Assembly (NCBI RefSeq): GCF_022354825.1
Contig: NZ_CP031168.1
Span: 4,837,501 to 4,901,500 of the forward strand
Length of the DNA stretch: 64,000 nt
Direction of reading: 5' to 3'
From: Paenibacillus sp. H1-7
GTDB lineage: Bacteria; Bacillota; Bacilli; Paenibacillales; NBRC-103111
Part shown: positions 34,891 through 42,558 of the stretch, in pieces
Position numbering within the stretch: position 1 is the stretch's first letter
Layout of the letters: every line of letters begins with the position of its first letter
Notes under the pieces: generated by a model
What the model saw: only the letters and a program-made list of their open reading frames with translations
The model's database searches: none
What the model was told of the DNA's origin: nothing
Made by a program: the position numbers and the translations under genes

Positions 34891-36812
34891 ACTGCTCCCC
34901 CCTCTCCAAGCAGCACGCCGAAGACAGCAGCAGGACCATCAAGCAAAAACGGTTCCACCGCCAAATCAATGACGTAAACTTCCCGGCCGCTTAGTTTCAG
35001 CTTCCGCATCGCATCCTTGACCCCATCCAGACTCGCCTCCGACTCCTCGGCTGGGACGGACAGCTCCAGAGGGTTGCCCGAGCTAAGCAGCATGGTCTCC
35101 ACCTCTACGGCTTGCGGCAAGCGGTATAGGGATCCGTTTTGCGCCTTCATCAGAGAGGCCTGCAGTGCCCTGCGCAGCGCCGTTGTCACGGTCAAGCCGG
35201 TGCCTGCGAACCATCCATCCTCCGTACCTATCCATATGACGGGAAAACCGCACACTTCCTCACCAAGCCCGATCGTCGGTGTGCCCCGCATCGTAGTCAG
35301 CGCCTGTAAATAAAACCTGCATGACTCGTCGTCAATCTGACCGAGCCGAACCCGAACGACAGTTGGCTTACGGTCTGTCGACCGCGCCTCCAAATGCTTC
35401 GTCAAACAAGCCTGCAGTCCGCGAGCAGCGCCTTCTGCGGCCGTCTCTCCGATACCGATGCCGATACACTGCTCGGTATTCACGAGAACTCCCGCAAGCT
35501 GAGATACATACGCCTCAAGCCCGGCGAGCCCCGCTTCACGACGCGCCTCCCTGTGCGTCATTCCCGAACAAACGATGTCCGGCAGCAGACCGGCGGGTCC
35601 GGCAGACAGCGGATCGGTTGTCTGAACGCGACATTGTGACAAGGGCAGCTGGCCAAGGTCCCCTTCTTCCCAGCTATGGAAAATTCCCGTTCGGTCCGAA
35701 GTCAGCTTACTGAAGTACGGAAACAACCCATTCACTGCGTCTTTCGGTCCATCCTGGAGCCGAAGCTCAACGTCATCTACCCAGCTAGCTGAGGCAGTGA
35801 CTTTTCCGGCAGCAAGGGGATGCGGCAGTAATGAATGCCAGCTTCCTTCCAATGTCTCCAAATCAAGCAGATACAATGAGTTTCTCTGCTCCGGCTCGGC
35901 AGCTCCCGTCAGAGTCTTTAACAGCTCGAAAACGATCACATTCGCGAGCAGTGCCCCCGCCGTTGAGGAGAAGGCAAACCTCTCCGGATCTTTGAACACT
36001 TGGGACTTGTGGATGCGCCTCCACGCCGATTCCCAACTGACCGTACTCTCCGGCTGCAGGATAGGGCCCGCGATGCCGGCCTGATGCAGTCTCACGGCAG
36101 GAAGCAGCATTTTGCGTTCCGCTTGGCATGCCTTATGAAGAAGCTGGAGCTCCTCGCAATCACCCTGCTCAGACACGTAGAGGACCGCTTGGTACGGGCG
36201 CACGGCTTCCCTCCAACCGTCGGCATTCTTGTTCGACAGTACAGCTTCCTCGATCACCACCTCAGGGTCCGTCAAGCGGGCGTGCTCCGCCAAAGCCGTC
36301 AGCCGATGCCGATCCGTCGGCAGCGAATCCGTAATCAGCATTCGAAACCGAGTAAGGCCCGACTCAAGCAGCGACGACACAAGCGCGGAAAAGATCTGAC
36401 CGGAGCCTACCGCGAGCACTTCAGCCTGCCGGTAGCACTGAAACCGGTAAGCGCCGGAATCGCCGAAGCTGTCGAGAAAAGCGATTTGCCCTGCATACCT
36501 GCGGACCGTTTGCTCCGAGAGAACGTGCGGGCGATCCTGGCTCACATCGCGCGCAAAGCCTTTTTCCCTCAGCACTTCCGCGATTTCGTACACTCGGTCC
36601 CTGTAAGGCCCGGATAGCCCGTCCGTCAATTCCTCCATTGTGTGCTCCCCGTTGAACATGGGGATGAGCTTTTCAAGCCATCGGTCAATCATCTCACCTT
36701 TCATTTGGAACGTGCCAACGTTGTTTCGGAAATAGACGCCGTCATTCTGATCCGGCAAAAAAAATGTATCCGCCTTTACCTGAAGGCGCGCAGACGAGGT
36801 CAATTTTGTCAT
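34887..36812 (-). CDS. Thiazole-containing bacteriocin maturation protein (TIGR03693-like)
   Basis: 641 residues. The N-terminus (RLQVKADTFFLPDQNDGVYFRNN) and the overall plan match the putative thiazole-containing bacteriocin maturation protein that accompanies heterocycloanthracin clusters. No catalytic motif is obvious; the middle (VLAVGSGQIFSALVSSLLES) looks like an E1/ThiF-like fold without the usual catalytic residues. A role in presenting the precursor is plausible. AGGAGG lies close to the ATG. It is the first enzyme gene of the operon and overlaps the YcaO fusion by 4 nt. A good -10 (TATAAT, 36866-36871) lies upstream but its -35 is poor. Confidence 0.85.
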   Translation of the reverse strand: MTKLTSSARLQVKADTFFLPDQNDGVYFRNNVGTFQMKGEMIDRWLEKLIPMFNGEHTMEELTDGLSGPYRDRVYEIAEVLREKGFARDVSQDRPHVLSEQTVRRYAGQIAFLDSFGDSGAYRFQCYRQAEVLAVGSGQIFSALVSSLLESGLTRFRMLITDSLPTDRHRLTALAEHARLTDPEVVIEEAVLSNKNADGWREAVRPYQAVLYVSEQGDCEELQLLHKACQAERKMLLPAVRLHQAGIAGPILQPESTVSWESAWRRIHKSQVFKDPERFAFSSTAGALLANVIVFELLKTLTGAAEPEQRNSLYLLDLETLEGSWHSLLPHPLAAGKVTASASWVDDVELRLQDGPKDAVNGLFPYFSKLTSDRTGIFHSWEEGDLGQLPLSQCRVQTTDPLSAGPAGLLPDIVCSGMTHREARREAGLAGLEAYVSQLAGVLVNTEQCIGIGIGETAAEGAARGLQACLTKHLEARSTDRKPTVVRVRLGQIDDESCRFYLQALTTMRGTPTIGLGEEVCGFPVIWIGTEDGWFAGTGLTVTTALRRALQASLMKAQNGSLYRLPQAVEVETMLLSSGNPLELSVPAEESEASLDGVKDAMRKLKLSGREVYVIDLAVEPFLLDGPAAVFGVLLGEGGAV

Positions 36813-36918
36813 CTCAGCCCTCCTAGCTATAAACGCTTTTCTACAATTTTCAATCTTCGTTCTACATTATATGTACTTCTATTTGTCCCTCATGTCATAC
36901 ATCATCTATGAGATAGAA

Positions 36919-36952
36919 AATCGCCCCTGCACAGCACTGTGCAGAGGCGATC
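36919..36952 (-). terminator. Hairpin terminator/attenuator between precursor and enzyme genes
   Basis: ATCGCCCCTGCACAG and CTGTGCAGAGGCGAT form a long, nearly perfect stem (36920-36951) with a 2-nt loop region and a short minus-strand T stretch (TTTTCTATC). It probably stops most transcripts after the precursor gene and lets a fraction through to the enzymes, the usual way to make peptide in excess. Confidence 0.75.
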
Positions 36953-36990
36953 GGTTTACTTTAATCATATGAGAGACGAAAGTGTCAGCC

Positions 36991-37314
36991 TTAGCGGCAG
37001 CGGTGGCCGCCACAAAATCCTGCGCAGTTATGACAACGAAAGCCGCCACAGAAGCCCCCGCAGCGAACGCCTCCGCAGAACCCGCCGCAAAATCCACCAC
37101 AAACTCCGGCACAAAAAACTCCGCAAAATCCTGCGCAAAATCCGGCACAGACTCCAGCGCAAAATCCGACACAAAGACGAGAAGGATCTACAGGCACTTG
37201 GCCATTAGGATATTGTCCGGCATAATACTGAGCTTGCTGATCCCAAGGTGTCATTTCCGTTGCCTGGAACTGCGAAACATCCAACTGCTGAAGCTCATTT
37301 TGAAAATTAGTCAT
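36991..37314 (-). CDS. Heterocycloanthracin/sonorensin family thiazole-peptide precursor
   Basis: 107 residues. The leader (about 1-45) starts MTNFQNELQQLDVSQFQ and is free of Cys, as in the heterocycloanthracin family. The core (48-107) has 15 Cys: 48, 52, 56, 60, 64, 68, 72, 76, 80, 85, 89, 94, 97, 101 and 106, nine of them at an exact four-residue period in (A/G)(G/V)(F/V)C units. The core has no Ser or Thr, so only thiazoles are expected. GGAGG is 9 nt before the ATG. It lies just upstream of its modification genes with a terminator between. The product should be a highly modified, hydrophobic antimicrobial or signalling peptide. Confidence 0.92.
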   Translation of the reverse strand: MTNFQNELQQLDVSQFQATEMTPWDQQAQYYAGQYPNGQVPVDPSRLCVGFCAGVCAGFCAGFCGVFCAGVCGGFCGGFCGGVRCGGFCGGFRCHNCAGFCGGHRCR

Positions 37315-37358
37315 TTGATAAAACCTCCAGTAACTTTTTTTGATATCGACATGATTCC

Positions 37359-37386
37359 AACTTATGGGCGAAGCTCCGCGTTTGTT
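37359..37386 (-). promoter_or_regulatory. Possible sigma-K-like (mother-cell) promoter of the precursor gene
   Basis: Minus strand: AACA (37383-37386), 16 bp, then CATAAGTT (37359-37366), fitting the sporulation sigma-K pattern (AC at -35, CATAnnnT at -10). It is about 45 bp before the precursor start. No good sigma-A promoter is evident. Such short consensus elements occur by chance, so this is tentative. Confidence 0.3.
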
Positions 37387-37429
37387 ACTGAGTCAAAGAC
37401 CTATTTTTTAGGCGTTTGTACCAACATCT

Positions 37430-37470
37430 AGACAAACAAAACAACAGCCCCCGGATATCCTCTGAGGGCC
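37430..37470 (-). terminator. Terminator between the c-di-AMP-controlled gene and the TOMM precursor
   Basis: Minus strand: GCCCTC and GGGGGC pair around an inner GGATATCC palindrome, followed by a T-rich tail (TGTTGTTTTGTTTG). The rest of the 37315-37838 spacer holds no gene that I recognise. Confidence 0.55.
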
Positions 37471-37838
37471 AATTTACATGAATATTCCAAATATAAGAAC
37501 ATACGTACCTATTTATAAACAAAAAAATAGCCCAGAAGTACTGGGAAAAAAGTATTATTAGGTATTGTCATGTCTCCTGCAGGAATTTCATTATTCCTGT
37601 ACAATCGAACTTAGGCAAGTTGTATTGCGAATATTAAAGCTTCATCTATGAACAAATCAATGCTGCCAATAGTTATATAAGTGAACCGGACTGCCCAGTA
37701 CCATTCCTCCACCGTGAATTGAATAGAGCGCTAAGCATTGAAAATCAAAACAATAACTTAGAATCGTTTTCGATATAAATAAACACTGATGAAGTAACTT
37801 CATCAGTGCCGTTTGCTGCTTATTTGCTGTAACCATCT

Positions 37839-38261
37839 CTAATCTATATCATTTACCAGGAAGGATACATCGCATTTGTTTATAAAAAAGATATGTGTCG
37901 CACCAAGTGCTCTATAAGTTTGTTTATTATATTTACGTCTTGTTATGACATAAATGCTTTCTACCCGCCAATTGCTGCACAATTGAATGAGGCGGCATGT
38001 CAGGGTGAAGCTATCCTCGAATAAAAATACTTTCCGTATCGGAAGATGAGGAGCATCGTCCCACTTGTTCCCATCCGATGTATCGACGGATATAATCTTT
38101 TTGACCCCCATTGCTTCCATTCGCTTCTTTCCAGAATGGCTGTTAACTATTGCGTAGTAACCGACTCCTCGCTCCCTCAGTTCGTTAATAAACTGTTTGC
38201 CTGCTTCGTTCGGGGCGGATACCAATACGCACTCCCCCAGAAAATACCTTAATCCGTTCAT
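37839..38261 (-). CDS. Protein of unknown function controlled by a c-di-AMP riboswitch
   Basis: 140 residues from ATG 38261, which has GGAGGGGGG 5 nt upstream. A longer in-frame reading to 38477 runs through the riboswitch and is not coding. The N-terminus (YFLGECVLVSAPNEAGKQFINELRERGV) reads like a Rossmann-type beta-alpha-beta without the glycine motif; segments KKIISVDTSDG and VESIYVITRRKYNKQTYRAL follow. It is soluble, with no signal peptide or membrane helix. It lies behind the ectoine operon with no terminator between, so it may be co-transcribed. By context I infer a role in osmotic or potassium homeostasis; the family is not recognised. Confidence 0.7.
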   Translation of the reverse strand: MNGLRYFLGECVLVSAPNEAGKQFINELRERGVGYYAIVNSHSGKKRMEAMGVKKIISVDTSDGNKWDDAPHLPIRKVFLFEDSFTLTCRLIQLCSNWRVESIYVITRRKYNKQTYRALGATHIFFINKCDVSFLVNDID

Positions 38262-38265
38262 TTGT

Positions 38266-38346
38266 TCCCCCCCTCCGGAGGCAACAAAACTAAAGCATTG
38301 TAGAGTATTTCTATATAGCTGCTTGCTTATAAAGGTTTGCTGCCTC
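38266..38346 (-). promoter_or_regulatory. Candidate expression platform of the second c-di-AMP riboswitch
   Basis: After the aptamer, GAGGCAGCAAA (38336-38346) can pair with TTTGTTGCCTC (38278-38288), an 11-bp stem with one wobble. If that stem is absent, CCTCC (38276-38280 region) can fold onto the GGGGG of the ribosome binding site. No U-tailed terminator is seen, so control is probably translational. Confidence 0.45.
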
Positions 38347-38354
38347 ACCAGTTT

Positions 38355-38512
38355 GACGCTTACGAGGTTAGCTGTCGGATTCGGACGTGAGAGTCGCCCT
38401 ACCTTCCATGCGGCCATGCCGGCATTTGAAGGATTCACCCCAAGAGACGGGCATCGAGATTCATGCCCGTCCTTCATGGTTCCCCCGCTTCCGTGAATCG
38501 GAACTCAGCATT
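38355..38512 (-). promoter_or_regulatory. ydaO/yuaA-type cyclic di-AMP riboswitch
   Basis: The minus-strand leader has the conserved blocks of the c-di-AMP aptamer in order: GCGGGGGAACCA, TTGGGGTGAATC, CCGAATCCGACAGCTAACC and TCGTAAGC. P1 can form from ATGCT (38507-38511) and AGCGT. A long GACGGGCAT.../ATGCCCGTC hairpin fills the variable arm. These riboswitches turn genes off when c-di-AMP is high. It starts about 65 bp after the ectCD stop codon and precedes the 140-residue unknown gene. Confidence 0.85.
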
Positions 38513-38576
38513 AGAACTACTATTCGCATATTATTTTATTTCGAATTTATTAATTCTATATTATCAGATTTTCTAT

Positions 38577-39827
38577 TCATGCCTCACGCGATGCGATAAA
38601 CCCTGGTCGCGGCTTCATGCCGGAGAAGGGCTCTACCAGCTTATTCTCAACACTATTAAAGACAAGAAAGATATTACTTCGGGGCATCGGAGAAATGTTC
38701 GAGCTGGATCCGTGCATCAGATTGCAGTCGAACAGCAGCACGGAGCCTGCTTTGCCGACAGGAGCGACAATACCGCCTTTCTCGGTCAACCAACGCATGC
38801 TGTCATGATCAGGCACGCCATACTGCTGCTTCCTTAGAGATTGTTTGTAGTGATCGTCGGGAGTCTGGCCGGTGCAGGCTATGAAGTGGCGATGGGATCC
38901 CGGTATGACCATGAGCGGACCGTTGAAGAAATAATTGTCCTCTAGTGCAATAGAGCAGCTTAGCGCCCGCATTCGCGGCATTCCGTCCTCTACATGCCAT
39001 GTTTCAAAATCGGAATGCCAGTAAAACTCTTTTCCTGTAAATCCCGGCTTAAAATTAATGCGCGATTGATGAACATAAACGTCGCTGCCAAGGATTTGCT
39101 TGACGACCGCAAGGAGCCTATCGTGCACTGCAAGCTGATGAAATACCCCGCTATCCCGATGAACGGCAAACACGGAGCGAACCTCTTCGCTATCGGGTTC
39201 ACGGATGACCTCCGGTTTGTTGTTGTCACTGCCCGCTTCCTGCCAAATCTTCTTCAGTTCTTCACGCATGGCGGCAACTTCTTCTTGAGTAAAAAACTCT
39301 TCCAAAAACAAATATCCGTCCTGTTCATAACCGGAAAGCTGCAATGCATTAATAACTTGTTGATTGATTATGTGATTATACACCACCGGATCCACACGAT
39401 CGAGGATTTGCGGTTCCGATTGAATTCGCGACGGATAGGCATCGGGCTCTCCGAGAGGATAAGCTCCGCTCTCATCGTGAACCTCCTTGCCTGTGCAAGG
39501 GGGATTGAAAACGCAAACGACTCTCAGGTCCGTCTTGCTTCGCAGTCTGTGCTTCTCGTGGCCATTCAAGACGTACAACGTGCCTGGTGTTACGGGATAG
39601 GTCTTATTCTCATCCAGAACATCGATTTCACCTTCACCCTCAATGCAGTAAACCGCTTCAATGTGATTTTTGTACCACATATCCGTTTCGGTTCCAGCCT
39701 TCATCGTCGTATCGTGAAGCGAGAACCCGACACCGTCCTTACGCAACAGCAGACGCCGGCTGACCCAAGTGGCCGCATCCACATCATGCTCCGTACCTAA
39801 TACCTCATCCAAATGCCTTACGATCAT
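38577..39827 (-). CDS. ectCD: Ectoine synthase-ectoine hydroxylase fusion (EctC-EctD)
   Basis: 416 residues containing two complete enzymes. Residues 1-127 are EctC, a cupin: MIVRHLDEVLGTE start, metal ligands expected at Glu57, Tyr85 and His93, and FNPPCTGKEVHDE. It cyclises N-gamma-acetyl-diaminobutyrate to ectoine. From about residue 129 (DAYPSR) the sequence is EctD, the Fe(II)/2-oxoglutarate hydroxylase: signature FYWHSDFETWHVEDGMPRM with iron ligands His271, Asp273 and His372, then TPDDHYKQSL and KPRPGF at the end. The product would therefore be 5-hydroxyectoine. AAGGAGG precedes the ATG; there is no stop or frameshift at the junction. It is the last gene of the ectoine operon, 25 bp after ectB. 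Confidence 0.93.
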   Translation of the reverse strand: MIVRHLDEVLGTEHDVDAATWVSRRLLLRKDGVGFSLHDTTMKAGTETDMWYKNHIEAVYCIEGEGEIDVLDENKTYPVTPGTLYVLNGHEKHRLRSKTDLRVVCVFNPPCTGKEVHDESGAYPLGEPDAYPSRIQSEPQILDRVDPVVYNHIINQQVINALQLSGYEQDGYLFLEEFFTQEEVAAMREELKKIWQEAGSDNNKPEVIREPDSEEVRSVFAVHRDSGVFHQLAVHDRLLAVVKQILGSDVYVHQSRINFKPGFTGKEFYWHSDFETWHVEDGMPRMRALSCSIALEDNYFFNGPLMVIPGSHRHFIACTGQTPDDHYKQSLRKQQYGVPDHDSMRWLTEKGGIVAPVGKAGSVLLFDCNLMHGSSSNISPMPRSNIFLVFNSVENKLVEPFSGMKPRPGFIASREA

Positions 39828-39852
39828 ATCGAGAATCCTCCTTGTTCTGCCG

Positions 39853-41166
39853 TTATATGAGTTTTATTCGCTCTTTTCGGTAGTACTCGGCTACTTCTTC
39901 CATGCTATCGCCAAGAATGCCTAAACCTCGCTGCAACGAGTACTTATCGATGATCAAAGGTGGCATAATTTTGGCTACCTCGCTATCGGTGCCGGACGTC
40001 TCCATGATAAGTCCGCGACGGAAGGCGGCGGCACATATCTCTCCAGCCATCCCTTCCATAGGGAACATGATCCCCTGGATTAGCCCGCGTCCCCTCCATT
40101 CGCCCTTCAATTCTGGAAATTGGGATATCAGCCCCTTCAATCCGTTCTCCAGCTGCTTGCCTTTCTCAATGACCGAGGCGGCGAAGTTCTCCTTTTCCCA
40201 ATAACGAAGCGCTTCTGCGGCGCACACGAAAGCCAGATTATTGCCGCGGAACGTTCCATTGTGCTCGCCAGGAGCCCACTGGTCGACCTTCGGGTCAAGA
40301 AGTGTTAACGCCATCGGCAGGCCAAATCCTCCTATTGATTTCGACAGACAAACAATATCCGGGGAGATACCGAAGGGCTCGAAGCTGAAGAACGGTCCCG
40401 TTCGGCCGCAGCCCATCTGAATGTCGTCAATGATTAGAAGGATGCCGTATTTCCGGCAAAGTGTCTCCAGCTTTTGCAGCCATTCGCCGTTTGCTGTATT
40501 TAGTCCGCCCTCACCCTGAAGCGTCTCTACAATGACCGCAGCTGGAAGAGATACGCCGGAACCGCTGTCGCTCAAATAATTTTCGAAATAGGCGATTGAG
40601 TCGACCCCTGGTCCCATATAACCGTCATAGGGCATGATAGTCGCATTGTGCAGCGGGACTCCGGCGCCCTGACGCTTAAATTTGTTCCCTGTAACGGCCA
40701 GAGCCCCTAGAGTCATGCCATGAAAGGCATTCGTAAAGCCAACCACGTTCGTACGTCCCGTCACTTTCCGTGCAATCTTCAACGCCGCCTCAACCGCATT
40801 CGTTCCCGTCGGTCCCGGAAACATGATTTTGTAGTCTAGCTTTCTCGGTTTCAGAATGACCTCTTGAAACCGTTCGAGGAAATGCCGCTTTGCTTCCGTT
40901 GCCATGTCCAGACTATGACTTATACCGTCTTCAAGAATGTAGCGGATCAGCTTCTCTTTCTGCATTACATTGTTATGGCCGTAATTTAATGCTCCTGCCC
41001 CTGCGAAAAAATCGAGGTATTCCTTGCCCTCCGTATCCCATAATTTGCATTCAGAGGCTTTACTGAACACGACGGGAAACGACCGGCAATAGCTTCTTAC
41101 CTCGGATTCCATGCTTTCAAAAACGGTTAGGGAGTTATCCGCAGATATCGATTGTCTACTGATCAT
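39853..41166 (-). CDS. ectB: Diaminobutyrate-2-oxoglutarate transaminase
   Basis: 437 residues, class III PLP-dependent aminotransferase. It converts aspartate semialdehyde to L-2,4-diaminobutyrate, the first step of ectoine synthesis. Typical segments are DFFAGAGALNYGHNN, PTGTNAVEAALKIARKVTGR, NAFHGMTLGALAVTGN and the PLP lysine region DIVCLSKSIGGFGLPMAL. I start at ATG 41166 in a GGAGGAGGAG context; the start lies 11 bp inside the end of ectA, so the genes are coupled. It is flanked by ectA and ectCD, which fixes the assignment. Confidence 0.95.
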   Translation of the reverse strand: MISRQSISADNSLTVFESMESEVRSYCRSFPVVFSKASECKLWDTEGKEYLDFFAGAGALNYGHNNVMQKEKLIRYILEDGISHSLDMATEAKRHFLERFQEVILKPRKLDYKIMFPGPTGTNAVEAALKIARKVTGRTNVVGFTNAFHGMTLGALAVTGNKFKRQGAGVPLHNATIMPYDGYMGPGVDSIAYFENYLSDSGSGVSLPAAVIVETLQGEGGLNTANGEWLQKLETLCRKYGILLIIDDIQMGCGRTGPFFSFEPFGISPDIVCLSKSIGGFGLPMALTLLDPKVDQWAPGEHNGTFRGNNLAFVCAAEALRYWEKENFAASVIEKGKQLENGLKGLISQFPELKGEWRGRGLIQGIMFPMEGMAGEICAAAFRRGLIMETSGTDSEVAKIMPPLIIDKYSLQRGLGILGDSMEEVAEYYRKERIKLI

Positions 41167-41704
41167 TGGCTCCTCCTCCTTTGATTCGGTTGATATTTCT
41201 AGATCCAAGCGTGATTCGGATCAGAGGTTCATCTTCATGTCCGGCTTCGGGAAACAGCGATGCCGGGAAGCCTCCTTCCACCGTCTCGCAGACAGTGTTT
41301 CTTGATTGGGCTGCCGTCTCGAACAATCGGTGCGACGCCCGATTGCCCGGAGACACGGTTGCTTCCAGCCGGGAGGCCTTACGAACGGCAGGCAGTTCAA
41401 GTAATGATTGCAGCAATCTTGTGGCGATCCCCTGCCCCCTCTCTTCCGAAGTGACACCGATCTGCCAGACGAATAAGGCTGATGGGTCGTCAGGCTGAAC
41501 GAACGAGGTCACAAAGCCTACTATTTGCCCGTCTTTCTCCGCCACCAGGCACGTATCGGCAAAATATCGGAACAATAAGAGATACAAATAGGAAGAGTTT
41601 GGGTCCAGAGTGCCAATATGTTTGACAAGATGCCAAACAGCATTTGCATCCTCGATTGACGGAGGGCGAATGTTAACCCTCTCTTGCTCCGGTACGTGCT
41701 TCAT
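41156..41704 (-). CDS. ectA: Diaminobutyrate acetyltransferase
   Basis: 182 residues, GNAT fold. It acetylates L-2,4-diaminobutyrate with acetyl-CoA. The acetyl-CoA loop is QIGVTSEERGQGIATRLLQSLL, preceded by IRPPSIEDANAVWHLVK and LDPNSSYLYLLLFRYFADT, which are characteristic of EctA. Its start overlaps the end of ehuA by 4 nt (ATGA) and its end overlaps ectB by 11 nt. This ties uptake and biosynthesis genes into one operon. Confidence 0.95.
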   Translation of the reverse strand: MKHVPEQERVNIRPPSIEDANAVWHLVKHIGTLDPNSSYLYLLLFRYFADTCLVAEKDGQIVGFVTSFVQPDDPSALFVWQIGVTSEERGQGIATRLLQSLLELPAVRKASRLEATVSPGNRASHRLFETAAQSRNTVCETVEGGFPASLFPEAGHEDEPLIRITLGSRNINRIKGGGANDQ

Positions 41705-42540
41705 CGGCCGGACTCCTTTCCCATGCCGCTGCGGAAGCGAGATAAAAACATTTGCAGTCTCTCGCTTTGAGGACGTTCAAATATCTCTTCAGGCGTCCCT
41801 TGTTCTACGATAAGTCCGCCGTCGGTAAAAATTACGCGGTCTGCGACATCACGCGCAAAATCCATCTCATGCGTAATCAGCATCATTGTCATGGATCCGT
41901 CCTCAGCAAGCTCCTTAATAACTCTCAGAACCTCGCCGACAAGCTCGGGATCTAATGCTGATGTCACCTCGTCGAACAGCATCACTTGCGGTTTCATAAT
42001 CAAGGCTCTCGCAATAGCAGCACGTTGCTTTTGGCCTCCTGATAACCGTATCGGATATTCTTCCGCTTTATCCTTAAGCCCAACCTTGTCGAGAAGCTCC
42101 AGTGCCTCCGTAATCGCTTGTTCCTTAGGTATTTTCAGCACAGAAATCGGTGCTTCCGTCACATTGCGAAGAATCGTCATGTGGGGAAATAAATGAAAAT
42201 GCTGAAACACCATCCCGATCGAGCTCCGGACACGATGGAGATGCTTCTCATCCGCACGGATAAGCCGCCCTCTCACGATTCGATGCCACAGATGCTCTCC
42301 ATTAACCTCGACGGTTCCTTCTGTCGGGTGCTCCAGAGTCATTAGAATCCGGGCAAGAGTGGTTTTACCGGATCCGCTCGGTCCTATGACTGCCACCTTT
42401 TCACCAGCATACAAGTCCAAATCGATTCCCTTGAGCACTTCCAATTCCCCATACGACTTTCGGACTCCCCGGTATCTCACGATGGGATCGGATCGGGTTT
42501 CCATTGCTCCTGAGGTCATGGTTACTTCCGGAATAAGCAT
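41701..42540 (-). CDS. ehuA: Ectoine/hydroxyectoine ABC transporter ATPase
   Basis: 279 residues, polar amino acid type ABC ATPase. Walker A is GPSGSGKTT, the Q loop is VFQHFHLFPHMT, the signature is LSGGQKQR, Walker B is VMLFDEVTSALD, and the switch His lies in LITHEMDFA. By operon position with EhuB, C and D and the ect genes it should energise ectoine and hydroxyectoine import. Its 3' end overlaps ectA by 4 nt. Confidence 0.9.
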   Translation of the reverse strand: MLIPEVTMTSGAMETRSDPIVRYRGVRKSYGELEVLKGIDLDLYAGEKVAVIGPSGSGKTTLARILMTLEHPTEGTVEVNGEHLWHRIVRGRLIRADEKHLHRVRSSIGMVFQHFHLFPHMTILRNVTEAPISVLKIPKEQAITEALELLDKVGLKDKAEEYPIRLSGGQKQRAAIARALIMKPQVMLFDEVTSALDPELVGEVLRVIKELAEDGSMTMMLITHEMDFARDVADRVIFTDGGLIVEQGTPEEIFERPQSERLQMFLSRFRSGMGKESGR

Positions 42541-42558
42541 CCTATCGCCCCCTTTTAC

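Noticed and set aside
36906..37172. ORF rich in Phe, Ala and Val on the minus strand
   Set aside because: It is a frame-shifted reading of the repetitive thiazole-peptide core, with no ribosome binding site.
38262..38477. N-terminal extension of the 140-residue gene (72 extra codons)
   Set aside because: It runs straight through the conserved c-di-AMP aptamer, and the internal ATG 38261 has a far better ribosome binding site.
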